From Bacteroidales bacterium UBA1173 (lineage in GTDB: Bacteria > Bacteroidota > Bacteroidia > Bacteroidales > F082), in NCBI GenBank assembly GCA_002311655.1, contig DBYZ01000007.1, forward strand, positions 64,675 through 128,674: a stretch of DNA of 64,000 nt, in the 5' to 3' direction. Each line of letters opens with the position of its first letter. Within the stretch, counting starts at the first letter, position 1. Both the position numbers and the translations under genes were made by a program. Below are positions 8,241 through 16,939 of this stretch, in pieces. The notes below the pieces were generated by a model, which worked only from the letters and a program-made list of their open reading frames with translations, made no database searches and was not told the origin of the DNA.

Positions 8241-9758
8241 TTATTCGTTATACAAATTATTCAAGAAATATTCTCTGATATATGTTGCCCAAACATCCAT
8301 TTCATCTGTGCTGAATTGTGTTGTGAACCAACATGTTACGTATGCTCTGTCTATCACTTGGACTGTTCCGCTATTGAATCTGAACGGTCCTGATGATGCC
8401 AGTCCACGGCGGTCGCCGACTGAATTTGGCATACCGTTGTTGCCGGTTTGTTCGCTCCAATAGAAATTGTTCTGGTTATATCCGCCGTTAGGCATCACAC
8501 CGCCGGTACCCCAATTATATGGATCGGAATCGTATGGGAACATGAACTTACATGCCGGTCCGACAACGCCAGGATGTCCTTCAACGCCATCTCCGCCATA
8601 CATAATAGGTTCTCCGTGTCTCCATAAACCTTTCATCATATTATAGTAATCTTGAGCAGTTTCTGGGTCACCGTTTATAGCATTATGATTGTCATGATAA
8701 ACAAAACTTGTCATGCCAATTCGTTCATTATCAATGATTCCATCGCCAAAACCAAGTCCGTTGTAACTTTCGTCGATAACCTGCAGACTGTGAGGGTTGT
8801 CTATTCCATCGGCATTCATTGTAGGACCTCCGAGAATCATTATAATCTGTGCCGGAGGATTAGGACCGTATGCTTCCGGTTGGCCCGAGCCATCGATATG
8901 AGAACCGTTATAACCATAATAATAGCTGTGTTGGACGTTACAGCCGTTGTAGTCGTCACGTGCATATCCGATATCGTAGTCGGTCCAAGAGCCTACATAC
9001 ATATCATGATAATTGTTGGATGAGCGGTTGTAGATCCACTGACGCATGAAAAGGGTGTTGTTGAGAATCTCATCATCAGGAGCATTGAAGCCGTATAGCA
9101 TGCAATGAATCTCTATTCCGAGAGGTGCGCCGCCTGTCTCGCCGTGAGTAACATTACCATGATTGTAAAAATCATAATTGTCATTGTAGATGCAATAAAG
9201 CGCCATATCGCCAAGGATATCTGGATAATCGCCGTTACGAGGATTATAAACGCCGTCGCCGTCAACATCGACAAAAGGAGCTAAGTTTTCGGCGAAACCG
9301 TCATCCACATTGCCGTGAGCCGGCCAAGTAAGGATATCCTCAGCAATGTCGCCGGCAGGATTTGCGATAAGTGCTTCAATATCAGCACGTGACACCTTCC
9401 ACACATGATGATAATCCATCACGGTGAAGACATCTGTTGAGGCATCAGTGACACGCAACGGACCCGACCAGAAGTCTTCGCCAATTTGGTTAAAGCGCAC
9501 TGCTGCCAAATGAAGGCTGTCGTTAGCATCGAGACCGCCTATCCACAATGTGTTTTGGAATATTGTGGATTTAATGTCTGTTGAAGGCACGAAGTAGCCT
9601 TGTTCTGTATTCTCACCTCCTCTCATTCTGAAGAAGTTACCGGTTCCGTACAATGTCGTTTTCACATTGTTGATGTCGATTTCGGCTCCAGGATGCCATT
9701 GAGCCGTCATTTCAAACGCTGCAACGAGCGCCGCAATTAATAGTAATAGTTTTTTCAT
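8241..9758 (-). CDS. Large exported protein with Ca-binding-like loop, no sorting tail
   Basis: A 505-residue protein with a signal peptide (about residues 1-19). It is rich in aromatic residues, glycine, Asp and Asn, with a calcium-loop-like DVDGDGVYNPRNGDYPD near residue 165. It resembles a widespread group of Bacteroidetes secreted proteins that normally carry a T9SS tail (seen: YVGSWTDYDIGYARDDYNGC; inferred: family). Here the protein ends in EYFLNNLYNE with no sorting domain. It sits 17 bases after the response regulator and 12 before the GLUG protein. Function is unknown. Confidence 0.82.
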   Translation of the reverse strand: MKKLLLLIAALVAAFEMTAQWHPGAEIDINNVKTTLYGTGNFFRMRGGENTEQGYFVPSTDIKSTIFQNTLWIGGLDANDSLHLAAVRFNQIGEDFWSGPLRVTDASTDVFTVMDYHHVWKVSRADIEALIANPAGDIAEDILTWPAHGNVDDGFAENLAPFVDVDGDGVYNPRNGDYPDILGDMALYCIYNDNYDFYNHGNVTHGETGGAPLGIEIHCMLYGFNAPDDEILNNTLFMRQWIYNRSSNNYHDMYVGSWTDYDIGYARDDYNGCNVQHSYYYGYNGSHIDGSGQPEAYGPNPPAQIIMILGGPTMNADGIDNPHSLQVIDESYNGLGFGDGIIDNERIGMTSFVYHDNHNAINGDPETAQDYYNMMKGLWRHGEPIMYGGDGVEGHPGVVGPACKFMFPYDSDPYNWGTGGVMPNGGYNQNNFYWSEQTGNNGMPNSVGDRRGLASSGPFRFNSGTVQVIDRAYVTCWFTTQFSTDEMDVWATYIREYFLNNLYNE

Positions 9759-9775
9759 ACCGTTTATTTTTATTG

Positions 9776-10627
9776 TTATTTTTTATAAACATCATCTTCG
9801 GTTAAAATTCCCAAGAAAATCGCTCTTGCAACCAGTGCAGACGCCTTGTTGTCGCCGTTGTTAATACGGTCGGCGAGGGCGCGTTGCAGGTTTTGTATCG
9901 ATTTTATCTGCGAATCATCGGCTTTGCCATAGATGCGGTTTGCCACCTGCACCATGGTTTCACCGCGCGCAAGTCCTATCAGAAGCTCGCGTTCGCGCAT
10001 GGTGACATCGTAGTGCATACATTGTTTCAGGCTATAAAAGTTCTGTTGCACATAATCGGATGCCGACTCCACAAGCGTTTGCAGCACCGGGTGGTTGAAG
10101 TAGTAACGTTCACCGCGTTCCAGACATGCGATGGCACGTGTGAAATTCTCAATTTCGAAACCTTCTGTGGCGTTTTTGCTCACAAAAGCCTTTGCGCCGG
10201 AAACCAAAGAATCGACAATCACCTTATTGATGTCTTTGATTTTCTGGTCACGGTTTATTTCATCTTCAGCAGGATAATCGAAACGCGAAGTTATGATCAC
10301 GATCTTTATCTCACCGCCATCCTGGTTAGTGTAGCCTCCTTCAAGTATCTCGCGTGTAAGAGTGATGCCGCCTGTCGGTTCCGCCTGACTTGGAAACTGC
10401 ATATCGACTAATGCATAATCAGGTTTTTCGTTTTCAGGATTATCGAGAAAATCAAAAAGCTCGGATTTCGTGCCAAAGGTGCCTAAAAGACGTATTTCCT
10501 TGGTGTAATAAGTGTCGTCCTTAGCAGCCACTGTGATTTCCTGCTTATTGTGAGAAAACTCGTAAGCTATTGATTTTCTTATCAATGACTCGTCGTCGAT
10601 AACTATTATGTTTATATAGTCGCGCAT
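9776..10627 (-). CDS. Response regulator with LuxR-like DNA-binding end
   Basis: A 283-residue protein. The receiver domain has the acidic pair Asp11/Asp12, phospho-acceptor Asp75 in DYALVDMQFPS, the Thr/Ser of IITS, and Lys in AFVSKNA. The C-terminal part (MRERELLIGLARGETMVQVA and following helices) looks like a LuxR/NarL-type helix-turn-helix. The receiver carries extra charged loops (residues 35-45 and around 120-135). It overlaps the histidine kinase gene by 16 bases, so they form one two-component system. Likely targets include its own operon with the two exported proteins downstream; that is inference. Confidence 0.88.
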   Translation of the reverse strand: MRDYINIIVIDDESLIRKSIAYEFSHNKQEITVAAKDDTYYTKEIRLLGTFGTKSELFDFLDNPENEKPDYALVDMQFPSQAEPTGGITLTREILEGGYTNQDGGEIKIVIITSRFDYPAEDEINRDQKIKDINKVIVDSLVSGAKAFVSKNATEGFEIENFTRAIACLERGERYYFNHPVLQTLVESASDYVQQNFYSLKQCMHYDVTMRERELLIGLARGETMVQVANRIYGKADDSQIKSIQNLQRALADRINNGDNKASALVARAIFLGILTEDDVYKK

Positions 10628-12750
10628 AATATGAAATGGATTTTTGTTCCTTTGTTGATTTCACTCTCGACCCAGATTTTACAACCTCTACGGGTCTCGT
10701 CGTCGTGTTTTTTTATGATGTAAGCACAGAGCATCAGTCCGAAACCATGATGTCCAGTGCTGTTAGAGTTTTCATTTTCAATGAGTTTATCTGAACGGAA
10801 AAGCTCGTCGACACGTTCTTTTGATATTCCGCAGCCGGTATCCTCAACGGTTATCTGTACAAAATTCTTGTCTTTCTCATATTTCTTTGCGCTCACCTTG
10901 ACGTAACCTTTTGTTGTATAACGTAACGCATTGTTAATCAAGTTTCTAAGCATTATCTCCACAAGATTTTTATCTCCCCAAACCTCACAAGGAGCGTCTT
11001 TGAAAATAAGAGTGACGTTATTAGGATTTGTGATACCTTTCGCCACCGACTCAAATGCGTCGTTAAGCACGAAACTGGTCTTTTTAAACGGCAATCCGTT
11101 AGGTGTCGAGATGTTGATCCAACGCATGGTATTGTTCAAAGTGACGATAAGCTTCTGCAAAGCGTCGTGTTTTATCTCATCAGGGATGTTGTCGCGCTGC
11201 AAAAACATTATGTAAGGCGACATATCGTGACGGAAAATCGATAGACAAGTCTCAACATTCGCGATTCTTTCAAGGTCGATTTCCTTTTGCTTTTTCAGTA
11301 GTCTGTTGTTGCGGCGTGTATATCTGAAAAACACGAAAATTGTGGCAAAAGCAATGAAAACCAATATGATAGATAGTGAAAGATACGTCATTTTCTTCTT
11401 GTTTTCATTGTTCACAGAACGCAATTCCATGTAATTGAAATCATATTTTTCTTTCTCAAAAGCTTTAAATGATTCATTCTGATACATTGAAAACCAATCA
11501 GTTAAAATTTCAGGGTCATCTGATGCCTTAGTTCTGATAAGTCCGATGTAAACACGCTCAGCCATTTTCGAAGTTGTGTTCTTAAACTTATATTCACTTG
11601 GCATTTCAGGATCCTCATCAGCATTTATTGAATCCAGGAAATTCTTTGCGAAAATCAAATACGGACGAGCTTCAGCTAATTTTCCATCACGGATATAAAA
11701 GTCAGAAATCATTGATTTTGAAGCGATTATCTGATATGGATTTTTTACATACATGAAAAGACTATCGGCATGAAACAGTAAATTCATCTTCAAATTATTG
11801 TCGTAAACACCGATATTTATCGGATAATGAACTCCGAATTTTTCAGCGTTATTCTTGATAATCAACATGATATAATTCAAATCACCTTCAATTTGATTAT
11901 AATCACTGTTTCTGTTTTTATCATTTATTATTCCAGCCAGAGTTTGAAGGTTGTTAGCCAAGTCGTAGTTACTAACTCTTTGATTATCATTCATCAACTC
12001 CAGACTTTTCTTTAAATAACCGACAGATTTTTTAAAATAAAACACATTTTTACCCTCTTCATTCTGATAGAAATTAGAGATTTTTGCAAGAATCTGACAT
12101 GATTCCATCAAGGCGTAATAAAGAGTGTAAGCTTGTGTTTCATCAACCATAAGTTGTTGATTGACATTATATTGCTCAATTTCATTCAATGTTTTTACAA
12201 GCTCATTATACTGATATTTTCCGTCACGGTAGAAGCAGTTCAAGAACAATTTTGAACCATAATACTGGCTTTTCGCCCACTGGCACAACAATTCTTTATG
12301 TTCACGATCGCATTTTGAGTTTTTCAAAAGCTCATCAGCTTCCCACGAGGCACGCAGACGCATCATCATTTTGGCATTGATAATCTGAGCTATACCGTAT
12401 TCGATATGTTTATTAGGATAAGATTCATCAATACTATATACCTTATTTATATTATGATTAGCCTCTTGGAAATTTGAAAGAAGGAAATTCTCGTAAGCCA
12501 TTGAATTTAAGGCTCTTGCAATATTATCATAGTAAAAGTCAGAATAATTTTCCTTAAGATTTACGGAATCCTGATAAAGTAAAAACAAAGCGGAATCGGC
12601 ATATTGTAACGCAATATCAGGATTGTAAATGCGCTCGTTAAATGCCTGATCGTTAAGGTGTTTGATATTCTTTTGAAAGTCATTCAAAACATCTTCACGA
12701 GCGCATGAAAACAATAATAACGATAATAATGCAAGTACAAATCTATTCAT
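10612..12750 (-). CDS. Lipoprotein-anchored TPR histidine kinase
   Basis: A 712-residue sensor kinase. The N-terminus is a lipoprotein signal (LLLFSCARED), so the sensor part is tethered at the periplasmic face. Helical TPR-like repeats follow to about residue 430, then one membrane helix (about 442-464) and a cytoplasmic kinase: H-box FRHDM (His near 507), N-box NLINNALRYT, G1 DTGCGIS and G2 GHHGFGLML. This layout is common in Bacteroidales. The start is the ATG at 12750; a TTG three codons earlier adds nothing to the signal. First gene of an operon with the response regulator and two exported proteins. Confidence 0.92.
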   Translation of the reverse strand: MNRFVLALLSLLLFSCAREDVLNDFQKNIKHLNDQAFNERIYNPDIALQYADSALFLLYQDSVNLKENYSDFYYDNIARALNSMAYENFLLSNFQEANHNINKVYSIDESYPNKHIEYGIAQIINAKMMMRLRASWEADELLKNSKCDREHKELLCQWAKSQYYGSKLFLNCFYRDGKYQYNELVKTLNEIEQYNVNQQLMVDETQAYTLYYALMESCQILAKISNFYQNEEGKNVFYFKKSVGYLKKSLELMNDNQRVSNYDLANNLQTLAGIINDKNRNSDYNQIEGDLNYIMLIIKNNAEKFGVHYPINIGVYDNNLKMNLLFHADSLFMYVKNPYQIIASKSMISDFYIRDGKLAEARPYLIFAKNFLDSINADEDPEMPSEYKFKNTTSKMAERVYIGLIRTKASDDPEILTDWFSMYQNESFKAFEKEKYDFNYMELRSVNNENKKKMTYLSLSIILVFIAFATIFVFFRYTRRNNRLLKKQKEIDLERIANVETCLSIFRHDMSPYIMFLQRDNIPDEIKHDALQKLIVTLNNTMRWINISTPNGLPFKKTSFVLNDAFESVAKGITNPNNVTLIFKDAPCEVWGDKNLVEIMLRNLINNALRYTTKGYVKVSAKKYEKDKNFVQITVEDTGCGISKERVDELFRSDKLIENENSNSTGHHGFGLMLCAYIIKKHDDETRRGCKIWVESEINKGTKIHFILCATI

Positions 12751-12768
12751 AAGATACAATTAACATCG

Positions 12769-12776
12769 CAAAATTA
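12769..12776 (-). promoter_or_regulatory. -7 element for the histidine kinase operon
   Basis: TAATTTTG on the minus strand, 18 bases before the ATG at 12750. Confidence 0.5.
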
Positions 12777-12819
12777 CAAGTTGAAAAATGAAATGTCAAT
12801 TCCTAAAACCCTAAAACGT

Positions 12820-14019
12820 TTAGTATTTTATGAAATATTTTTTTGAAAACGATTTTCCACTTTCAGTAAAAAACCGAATGATGTAAATTCCTGATTGTAA
12901 ATCATTTACATGGATTTCTTCCATATTTTTCCATACTGATTTTTCGCTATGGACGAGTCTTCCGAAAATATCAAACACCTCAAAACACTCAATTTGTTCG
13001 TCAATTTCATCTATTTCTTCGACTGATTCTGAAATAATTCTGGCGGCATGTGCCACGCAAGCCAAATTAAGCTTTGTAAAAACAACACACTGTTCAAAAT
13101 TATTAACACTTAAACCAATTATGTCGTTGACAGTGTGGATGTAAGGCGAGAGATGATACACCTCTTCACTTGGTGAAATAGCCTGATAGCCGTTGCGGTT
13201 AAACGACGAATAATCAGTGTCACCATGTGGAAGCCACGCATGACGAATATAAACGTCTGGAAGATAAGTATGACTTACTTGTTGGACAAATGTTCCGAGT
13301 AAACTGTCGCAAGCTGTGTATAAAAGATCAATTTGGATATCAAAGCCTGGATGGACATAACCAGTCATGTCGAGATTGAAATAAGCGACGATATCAACAC
13401 TGTCGGCATGACATTCTTTGGCATATTCCTTACTTCCGCAAAGACCGAATTCCTCGGCATTCCAATTTGCGTAAATTATTGTGCGTTCGAATTCGTAATT
13501 GCTTAATATTCTGGCAGTTGTAAGTATTCCAGCGACACCGGTAGCATTATCGTCTGCACCAGGAGAAACCAAAGTATCCGGATCGAACATACCAATAGGA
13601 TCGTGTACATAAGAATCGTAATGAGCACCGCAAATTACAATTTCTTCAGGTCTTGTCTTTCCAACTTGAATGGCAAGAACATTTGGCGCGGAAACAATAA
13701 GTGCAGGAGCTGCTCCATGATATGAAATTGACTCAAATTCATGCTGTTGGACACTGTCAACATTCATATTTTCATATTGCGAAACAAGCCAGTCTTTTAC
13801 TGCATAAATATGAATGGCATCAGCACGACGGTTTATATATGAAGATAAATGTTCAACATCACTAATTATTTGATTTTCATCAACTTGTTGAAGCATTTCC
13901 AACACTTTAGGATTCTGTGAATTGATTTGTGGAAACGTATGTTGATAAAGATGCGGAATCTGTGCAAGACACAAATTACAAGCAATTATTGTAAAAAACG
14001 TAAAAAATATTTTTTTCAT
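12820..14019 (-). CDS. T9SS-exported M28-family zinc aminopeptidase
   Basis: A 399-residue protein: signal peptide (MKKIFFTF..., to about residue 19), M28 peptidase domain and type A sorting tail (CFEVFDIFGRLV, SGIYIIRFF, ending SKKYFIKY). Zinc ligands of family M28 are visible in order: CGAHYDS (His), PGADDNATG (Asp), AEEFGLCGS (catalytic Glu and ligand Glu), FNLDMTG (Asp) and YHLSPYIHT (His). The family removes N-terminal residues from peptides. The start is the ATG at 14019, after the promoter at 14034-14041; longer readings lack a signal. A paralogue lies at 16940-18700. Confidence 0.9.
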   Translation of the reverse strand: MKKIFFTFFTIIACNLCLAQIPHLYQHTFPQINSQNPKVLEMLQQVDENQIISDVEHLSSYINRRADAIHIYAVKDWLVSQYENMNVDSVQQHEFESISYHGAAPALIVSAPNVLAIQVGKTRPEEIVICGAHYDSYVHDPIGMFDPDTLVSPGADDNATGVAGILTTARILSNYEFERTIIYANWNAEEFGLCGSKEYAKECHADSVDIVAYFNLDMTGYVHPGFDIQIDLLYTACDSLLGTFVQQVSHTYLPDVYIRHAWLPHGDTDYSSFNRNGYQAISPSEEVYHLSPYIHTVNDIIGLSVNNFEQCVVFTKLNLACVAHAARIISESVEEIDEIDEQIECFEVFDIFGRLVHSEKSVWKNMEEIHVNDLQSGIYIIRFFTESGKSFSKKYFIKY

Positions 14020-14033
14020 GGCATTATTTTTTG

Positions 14034-14041
14034 CAAAGATA
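14034..14041 (-). promoter_or_regulatory. -7 element for the M28 peptidase
   Basis: TATCTTTG on the minus strand, 14 bases before the ATG. It decides the start at 14019. Confidence 0.55.
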
Positions 14042-14049
14042 ATATTTTT

Positions 14050-14057
14050 TACTTTTG
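14050..14057 (+). promoter_or_regulatory. -7 element for mntP
   Basis: TACTTTTG, 36 bases before the mntP ATG and 8 bases from the divergent element at 14034-14041. Confidence 0.55.
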
Positions 14058-14093
14058 CGCCGAAATGACGAGTGGAAAAATAGCATTTATAAA

Positions 14094-14657
14094 ATGGATT
14101 TTTTAACCATATTGAGTTTGGCGATAGCACTTTCAATGGACGCTTTTTCGGTTTCCATCTGTAAAGGCTTGACTACAAAAAAATTTTCATTAAAAACCGC
14201 TTTGTTATGCGGAATTTTGTTTGGAGGCTTTCAGGCTTTGATGCCTGTCATCGGATATTTTTTAGGAGTTCAGTTTGAGAGTTTAATCACAAATATCGAC
14301 CATTGGATTGCATTCGGACTGTTGTTTTTGATTGGCGCAAACATGATTCGTGAAGCTTTTTATGAAGAAAAAGATGAAAATTCATCAAAAAACGACATAA
14401 AAACCATGTTTTTGCTCGCAGTTGCGACAAGTATCGACGCTTTGGCTGTCGGAGTGACCTTTGCGTTCCTGCAAATTGGCATCTGGGGAGCTATATTAAT
14501 AATAGGAGTGACGACTTTTATTTTCAGTTTTGCGGGAGTCGCCATCGGAAACTTTTTCGGGTCGAAATATTCGAAGCCTGCGAGCATAATCGGAGGAATA
14601 ATTTTGATTTTGATTGGAACTAAAATTTTGCTTGAGCACCTTGGTTTTTTATCTTAG
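14094..14657 (+). CDS. mntP: Manganese efflux pump MntP
   Basis: A 187-residue inner-membrane exporter of Mn(II). It shows the internal duplication of the family: each three-helix half carries an acidic membrane motif, LSMDAFSVSI near residue 15 and SIDALAVGVTF near residue 110. The GG motifs (GILFGGFQA, IIGGIILILIG) fit. Six membrane helices are predicted. The ATG at 14094 places the first helix correctly; a TTG 13 codons earlier lies inside the promoter. The upstream leader is short, and no yybP-ykoY manganese riboswitch was seen. Confidence 0.93.
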   Translation: MDFLTILSLAIALSMDAFSVSICKGLTTKKFSLKTALLCGILFGGFQALMPVIGYFLGVQFESLITNIDHWIAFGLLFLIGANMIREAFYEEKDENSSKNDIKTMFLLAVATSIDALAVGVTFAFLQIGIWGAILIIGVTTFIFSFAGVAIGNFFGSKYSKPASIIGGIILILIGTKILLEHLGFLS

Positions 14658-15006
14658 TAATTGTTTATAATTAATAAAAATAGAATTAATAAAAAATCAG
14701 ATAATTAATGCTTTGTTGATAACTCTTTAAGTGATTAAAAATCATTTTTGTAAGCTGTTGAAAAGTGTTGATTTTACTGTTAAAACAAAATAAATAACTT
14801 CTAAAAACTTTTCATTTTTTCGAGTTTTTAACAGCCAAAAAATTTTATCATTTTTTATCAAAATTTTATTAACAATTTTTTTTAAATTAATGTTGATAAA
14901 ATTAATAATTTTGATTTTCAAAGAGATATAAATTTTGTCAAAATTTGGCATTTTTATAACTGATTAAAAATTAAAGAAAAACGTTTTTTGGTAAAATTAT
15001 TTTTTT
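14658..15006. other. AT-rich gene-free stretch with two near-DnaA boxes
   Basis: This gap of about 380 bases up to rpiB has no convincing gene: the short open frames here are low-complexity Ile/Lys/Asn. It is over 80% A+T by eye, far above its neighbours. TGTTGATAA occurs at 14714-14722 and 14891-14899, one base from the DnaA box complement TGTGGATAA, with further partial copies (GTGTTGAT near 14765). The role is undecided; it may be an origin-like region, a nucleoid-protein site or just a decayed spacer. Confidence 0.4.
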
Positions 15007-15014
15007 TATTTTTG
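15007..15014 (+). promoter_or_regulatory. -7 element for rpiB
   Basis: TATTTTTG, 25 bases before the ATG. A TTTTTTG lies 16 bases upstream, somewhat closer than the usual -33 spacing. Confidence 0.5.
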
Positions 15015-15039
15015 TGAAAATTTTTTCAACATTTGTGAT

Positions 15040-15477
15040 ATGAATCAAATTATTCCTATAGCATCTGACCACGGTGGATTTGCGATGAAACAGTATCTTA
15101 TTGATAAACTGAAAGATAGCGGTTATGAGGTAAAAGATTACGGGTGTTATTCGGCGGAAAGCGTCGATTATCCGGATATGATACATCCGTTGGCTCAGGA
15201 CATCCAAGATGGAAAATATCCGCTTGGAATCATTTTATGTGGAAGTGGAAACGGAGCTCAGATGACTGCAAACCATCATCCGCATGTGCGCGCTGCTTTG
15301 TGTTGGAATGTTGAATTAGGAAAATTGGCTCGTCAGCATAACGACGCAAATATTTTGGCGCTGCCTGGAAGATTTATCAGCAATGAGATGGCTTGGGATA
15401 TTGTGAAGGCTTATTTGACAACAGATTTTGAGGGCGGAAGACATTTAAACAGAATTAAAAAAATAGATATTGTTTGA
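15040..15477 (+). CDS. rpiB: Ribose-5-phosphate isomerase B
   Basis: A 145-residue cytoplasmic enzyme of the RpiB/LacA family, which interconverts ribose-5-phosphate and ribulose-5-phosphate in the pentose phosphate pathway. Seen motifs: ASDHGG (residues 8-13), the substrate loop CGSGNGAQMTANHH near 67-80, with Cys as proton-transfer base in the family, and the conserved RQHNDANILALPGRF near 108-122. The length is normal. The stop codon coincides with the first bases of a REP-like repeat at 15473-15501. The gene is followed 33 bases later by the LutB-like gene. Confidence 0.95.
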   Translation: MNQIIPIASDHGGFAMKQYLIDKLKDSGYEVKDYGCYSAESVDYPDMIHPLAQDIQDGKYPLGIILCGSGNGAQMTANHHPHVRAALCWNVELGKLARQHNDANILALPGRFISNEMAWDIVKAYLTTDFEGGRHLNRIKKIDIV

Positions 15478-15501
15478 GATTTCTCGACAAGCTCGAAATG
15501 A
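15473..15501. repeat. Short REP-like repeat at the rpiB stop
   Basis: The stretch contains GAGATTTCTCGAC and AAGCTCGAAATGAC. It is a shortened relative of the longer inverted element at 37056-37160. It begins within the rpiB stop codon and fills the gap before the next gene. Confidence 0.6.
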
Positions 15502-15510
15502 CATATTTGT

Positions 15511-16890
15511 ATGACAGAGAAAGGCACGATATTTAGTCAGAATGTGAAGCAGGTTGCTTTCAATAGCGAGCATCTTGAAAAGATGAGAGCACGCTATAAT
15601 TTTTTCATTAATGTGGCTGAAGATTGTGCTAATCATTATGCAAATATCGAGCTTGAGAAAAGCAGGGCTTTTAACATAAGAAACAAGGCTTTTAAGTATT
15701 ACGACAAACTCTTGGTTGATTTTGAAACCAATTGCATAAGCAATGGCTGTCTGGTTCGTTGGGCTCGCGATGCTGAAGAAGCTAAGCAAATGATTTACAA
15801 TATTTTAAGTGATGAAAAAACAAAAAATGTTGTAAAAACAAAGAGTAGTCTGGCTGAAGAAATAGGTTTGATGCCGTATCTTGAGATGAAAAAAGTTGAT
15901 GTCACAGAGACTGACACCGGCGATTTCATCTGCTATCAGGATAATGAACGTCCGTCGGATCCTAACCACTCGGCGGCGCATAAGACAAAAGCTGAGATTG
16001 CGGAAACTTTTTCAGAAAAGTTTGGCGTGAATAATGATTTGAGTGCCAAGCAGCTGATGTCAGTCACGCGTAAAGTGTTGAATAATAAATATTTGAACGC
16101 TAACGCCGCCATCACGGGAGCTGATTTTATTGTCGCCGACACCGGAAATATTGTCATTTCTGAAGACGAGGGCAATGTTTTGAAATCGATAGCAAACACT
16201 AAGGTTCATATTGTTTTGGTAGGAATTGACAAACTTATTCCTACTATTGACGATATCAGTGTTTTACTGCCGCTTTCGTCGTTGTATGAGGTGACAAAAA
16301 TTAAAGCGAAGTCATATTTCACGATTATAAACAGTCCGGCAAAGGATGAGTTTGTGAACCAGAAATTATATGTTGTTTTGGTTGACAACAACCGTTCAAA
16401 GATGCTTGAAAAGGAGCAGCAGCGCCGGATAATGACATGCATTGAATGTGGTGCGTGCCATAGTGTTTGTCCAGTTTTCAACACAATAGGCGGGCACGTT
16501 TACGACAACTCTTATCCTGGACCTGTGGGCGTGATACGCTCGATAGTGAACGGTTACGAAGAATCGGCGCATCTGGCGACACTTTGCACATCGTGTCATC
16601 AGTGTGAGCATTACTGCCCGATGAATATCAACATTAGCGATTTGATATTGAAAAACAGAGTCGATATTGCAAAAGAAGACTGTTCTTTGTTAGGTGAAAA
16701 ACGAGTTTTGAATTTCATCATGAAACGCGTTGAAAACCGCAAGGATATGGATAAAACCAAGGAGTTTATCAACCGTTTGGAATTGAAGCAGCTGATTAAG
16801 AAGACATGGGGAGTGCACAGGGAATTGCCAGTGTTTGCCGAACAAAGTTTTTCGGAAATGTGGAGAAGCATGAATGAAAGTGAAGGATAA
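15511..16890 (+). CDS. LutB-like iron-sulfur protein with LUD domain
   Basis: A 459-residue cytoplasmic protein. Residues up to about 290 form the LUD (lactate utilisation) domain (TGADFIVADTGNIVIS and following). Two 4Fe-4S binding runs follow: CIECGACHSVCP near 310 and CTSCHQCEHYCP near 359. In LutABC the B subunit carries electrons for L-lactate oxidation to pyruvate. lutA and lutC are not adjacent, so the partner must be encoded elsewhere or the protein has another redox role. The first usable ATG is at 15511. Confidence 0.9.
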   Translation: MTEKGTIFSQNVKQVAFNSEHLEKMRARYNFFINVAEDCANHYANIELEKSRAFNIRNKAFKYYDKLLVDFETNCISNGCLVRWARDAEEAKQMIYNILSDEKTKNVVKTKSSLAEEIGLMPYLEMKKVDVTETDTGDFICYQDNERPSDPNHSAAHKTKAEIAETFSEKFGVNNDLSAKQLMSVTRKVLNNKYLNANAAITGADFIVADTGNIVISEDEGNVLKSIANTKVHIVLVGIDKLIPTIDDISVLLPLSSLYEVTKIKAKSYFTIINSPAKDEFVNQKLYVVLVDNNRSKMLEKEQQRRIMTCIECGACHSVCPVFNTIGGHVYDNSYPGPVGVIRSIVNGYEESAHLATLCTSCHQCEHYCPMNINISDLILKNRVDIAKEDCSLLGEKRVLNFIMKRVENRKDMDKTKEFINRLELKQLIKKTWGVHRELPVFAEQSFSEMWRSMNESEG

Positions 16891-16916
16891 ACGCTGCGCT
16901 GATAAGAAAGATAAGA
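16891..16916. repeat. Repeat related to the one at 18707-18730
   Basis: CGCTGCGCTGATAAGAAAG begins right after the LutB-like stop. A closely similar run (CGCTTCGCTGATAAAAATG) lies after the M28 gene at 18710. Both consist of a GCGCT-GCTGATAA word plus GATAA copies. Confidence 0.5.
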
Positions 16917-16939
16917 ATAACCATAAAAGTAATAATCAT

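Noticed and set aside
14055..14093. Longer mntP start at a TTG
   Set aside because: It overlaps the -7 promoter element at 14050-14057; the ATG at 14094 places the first membrane helix correctly.
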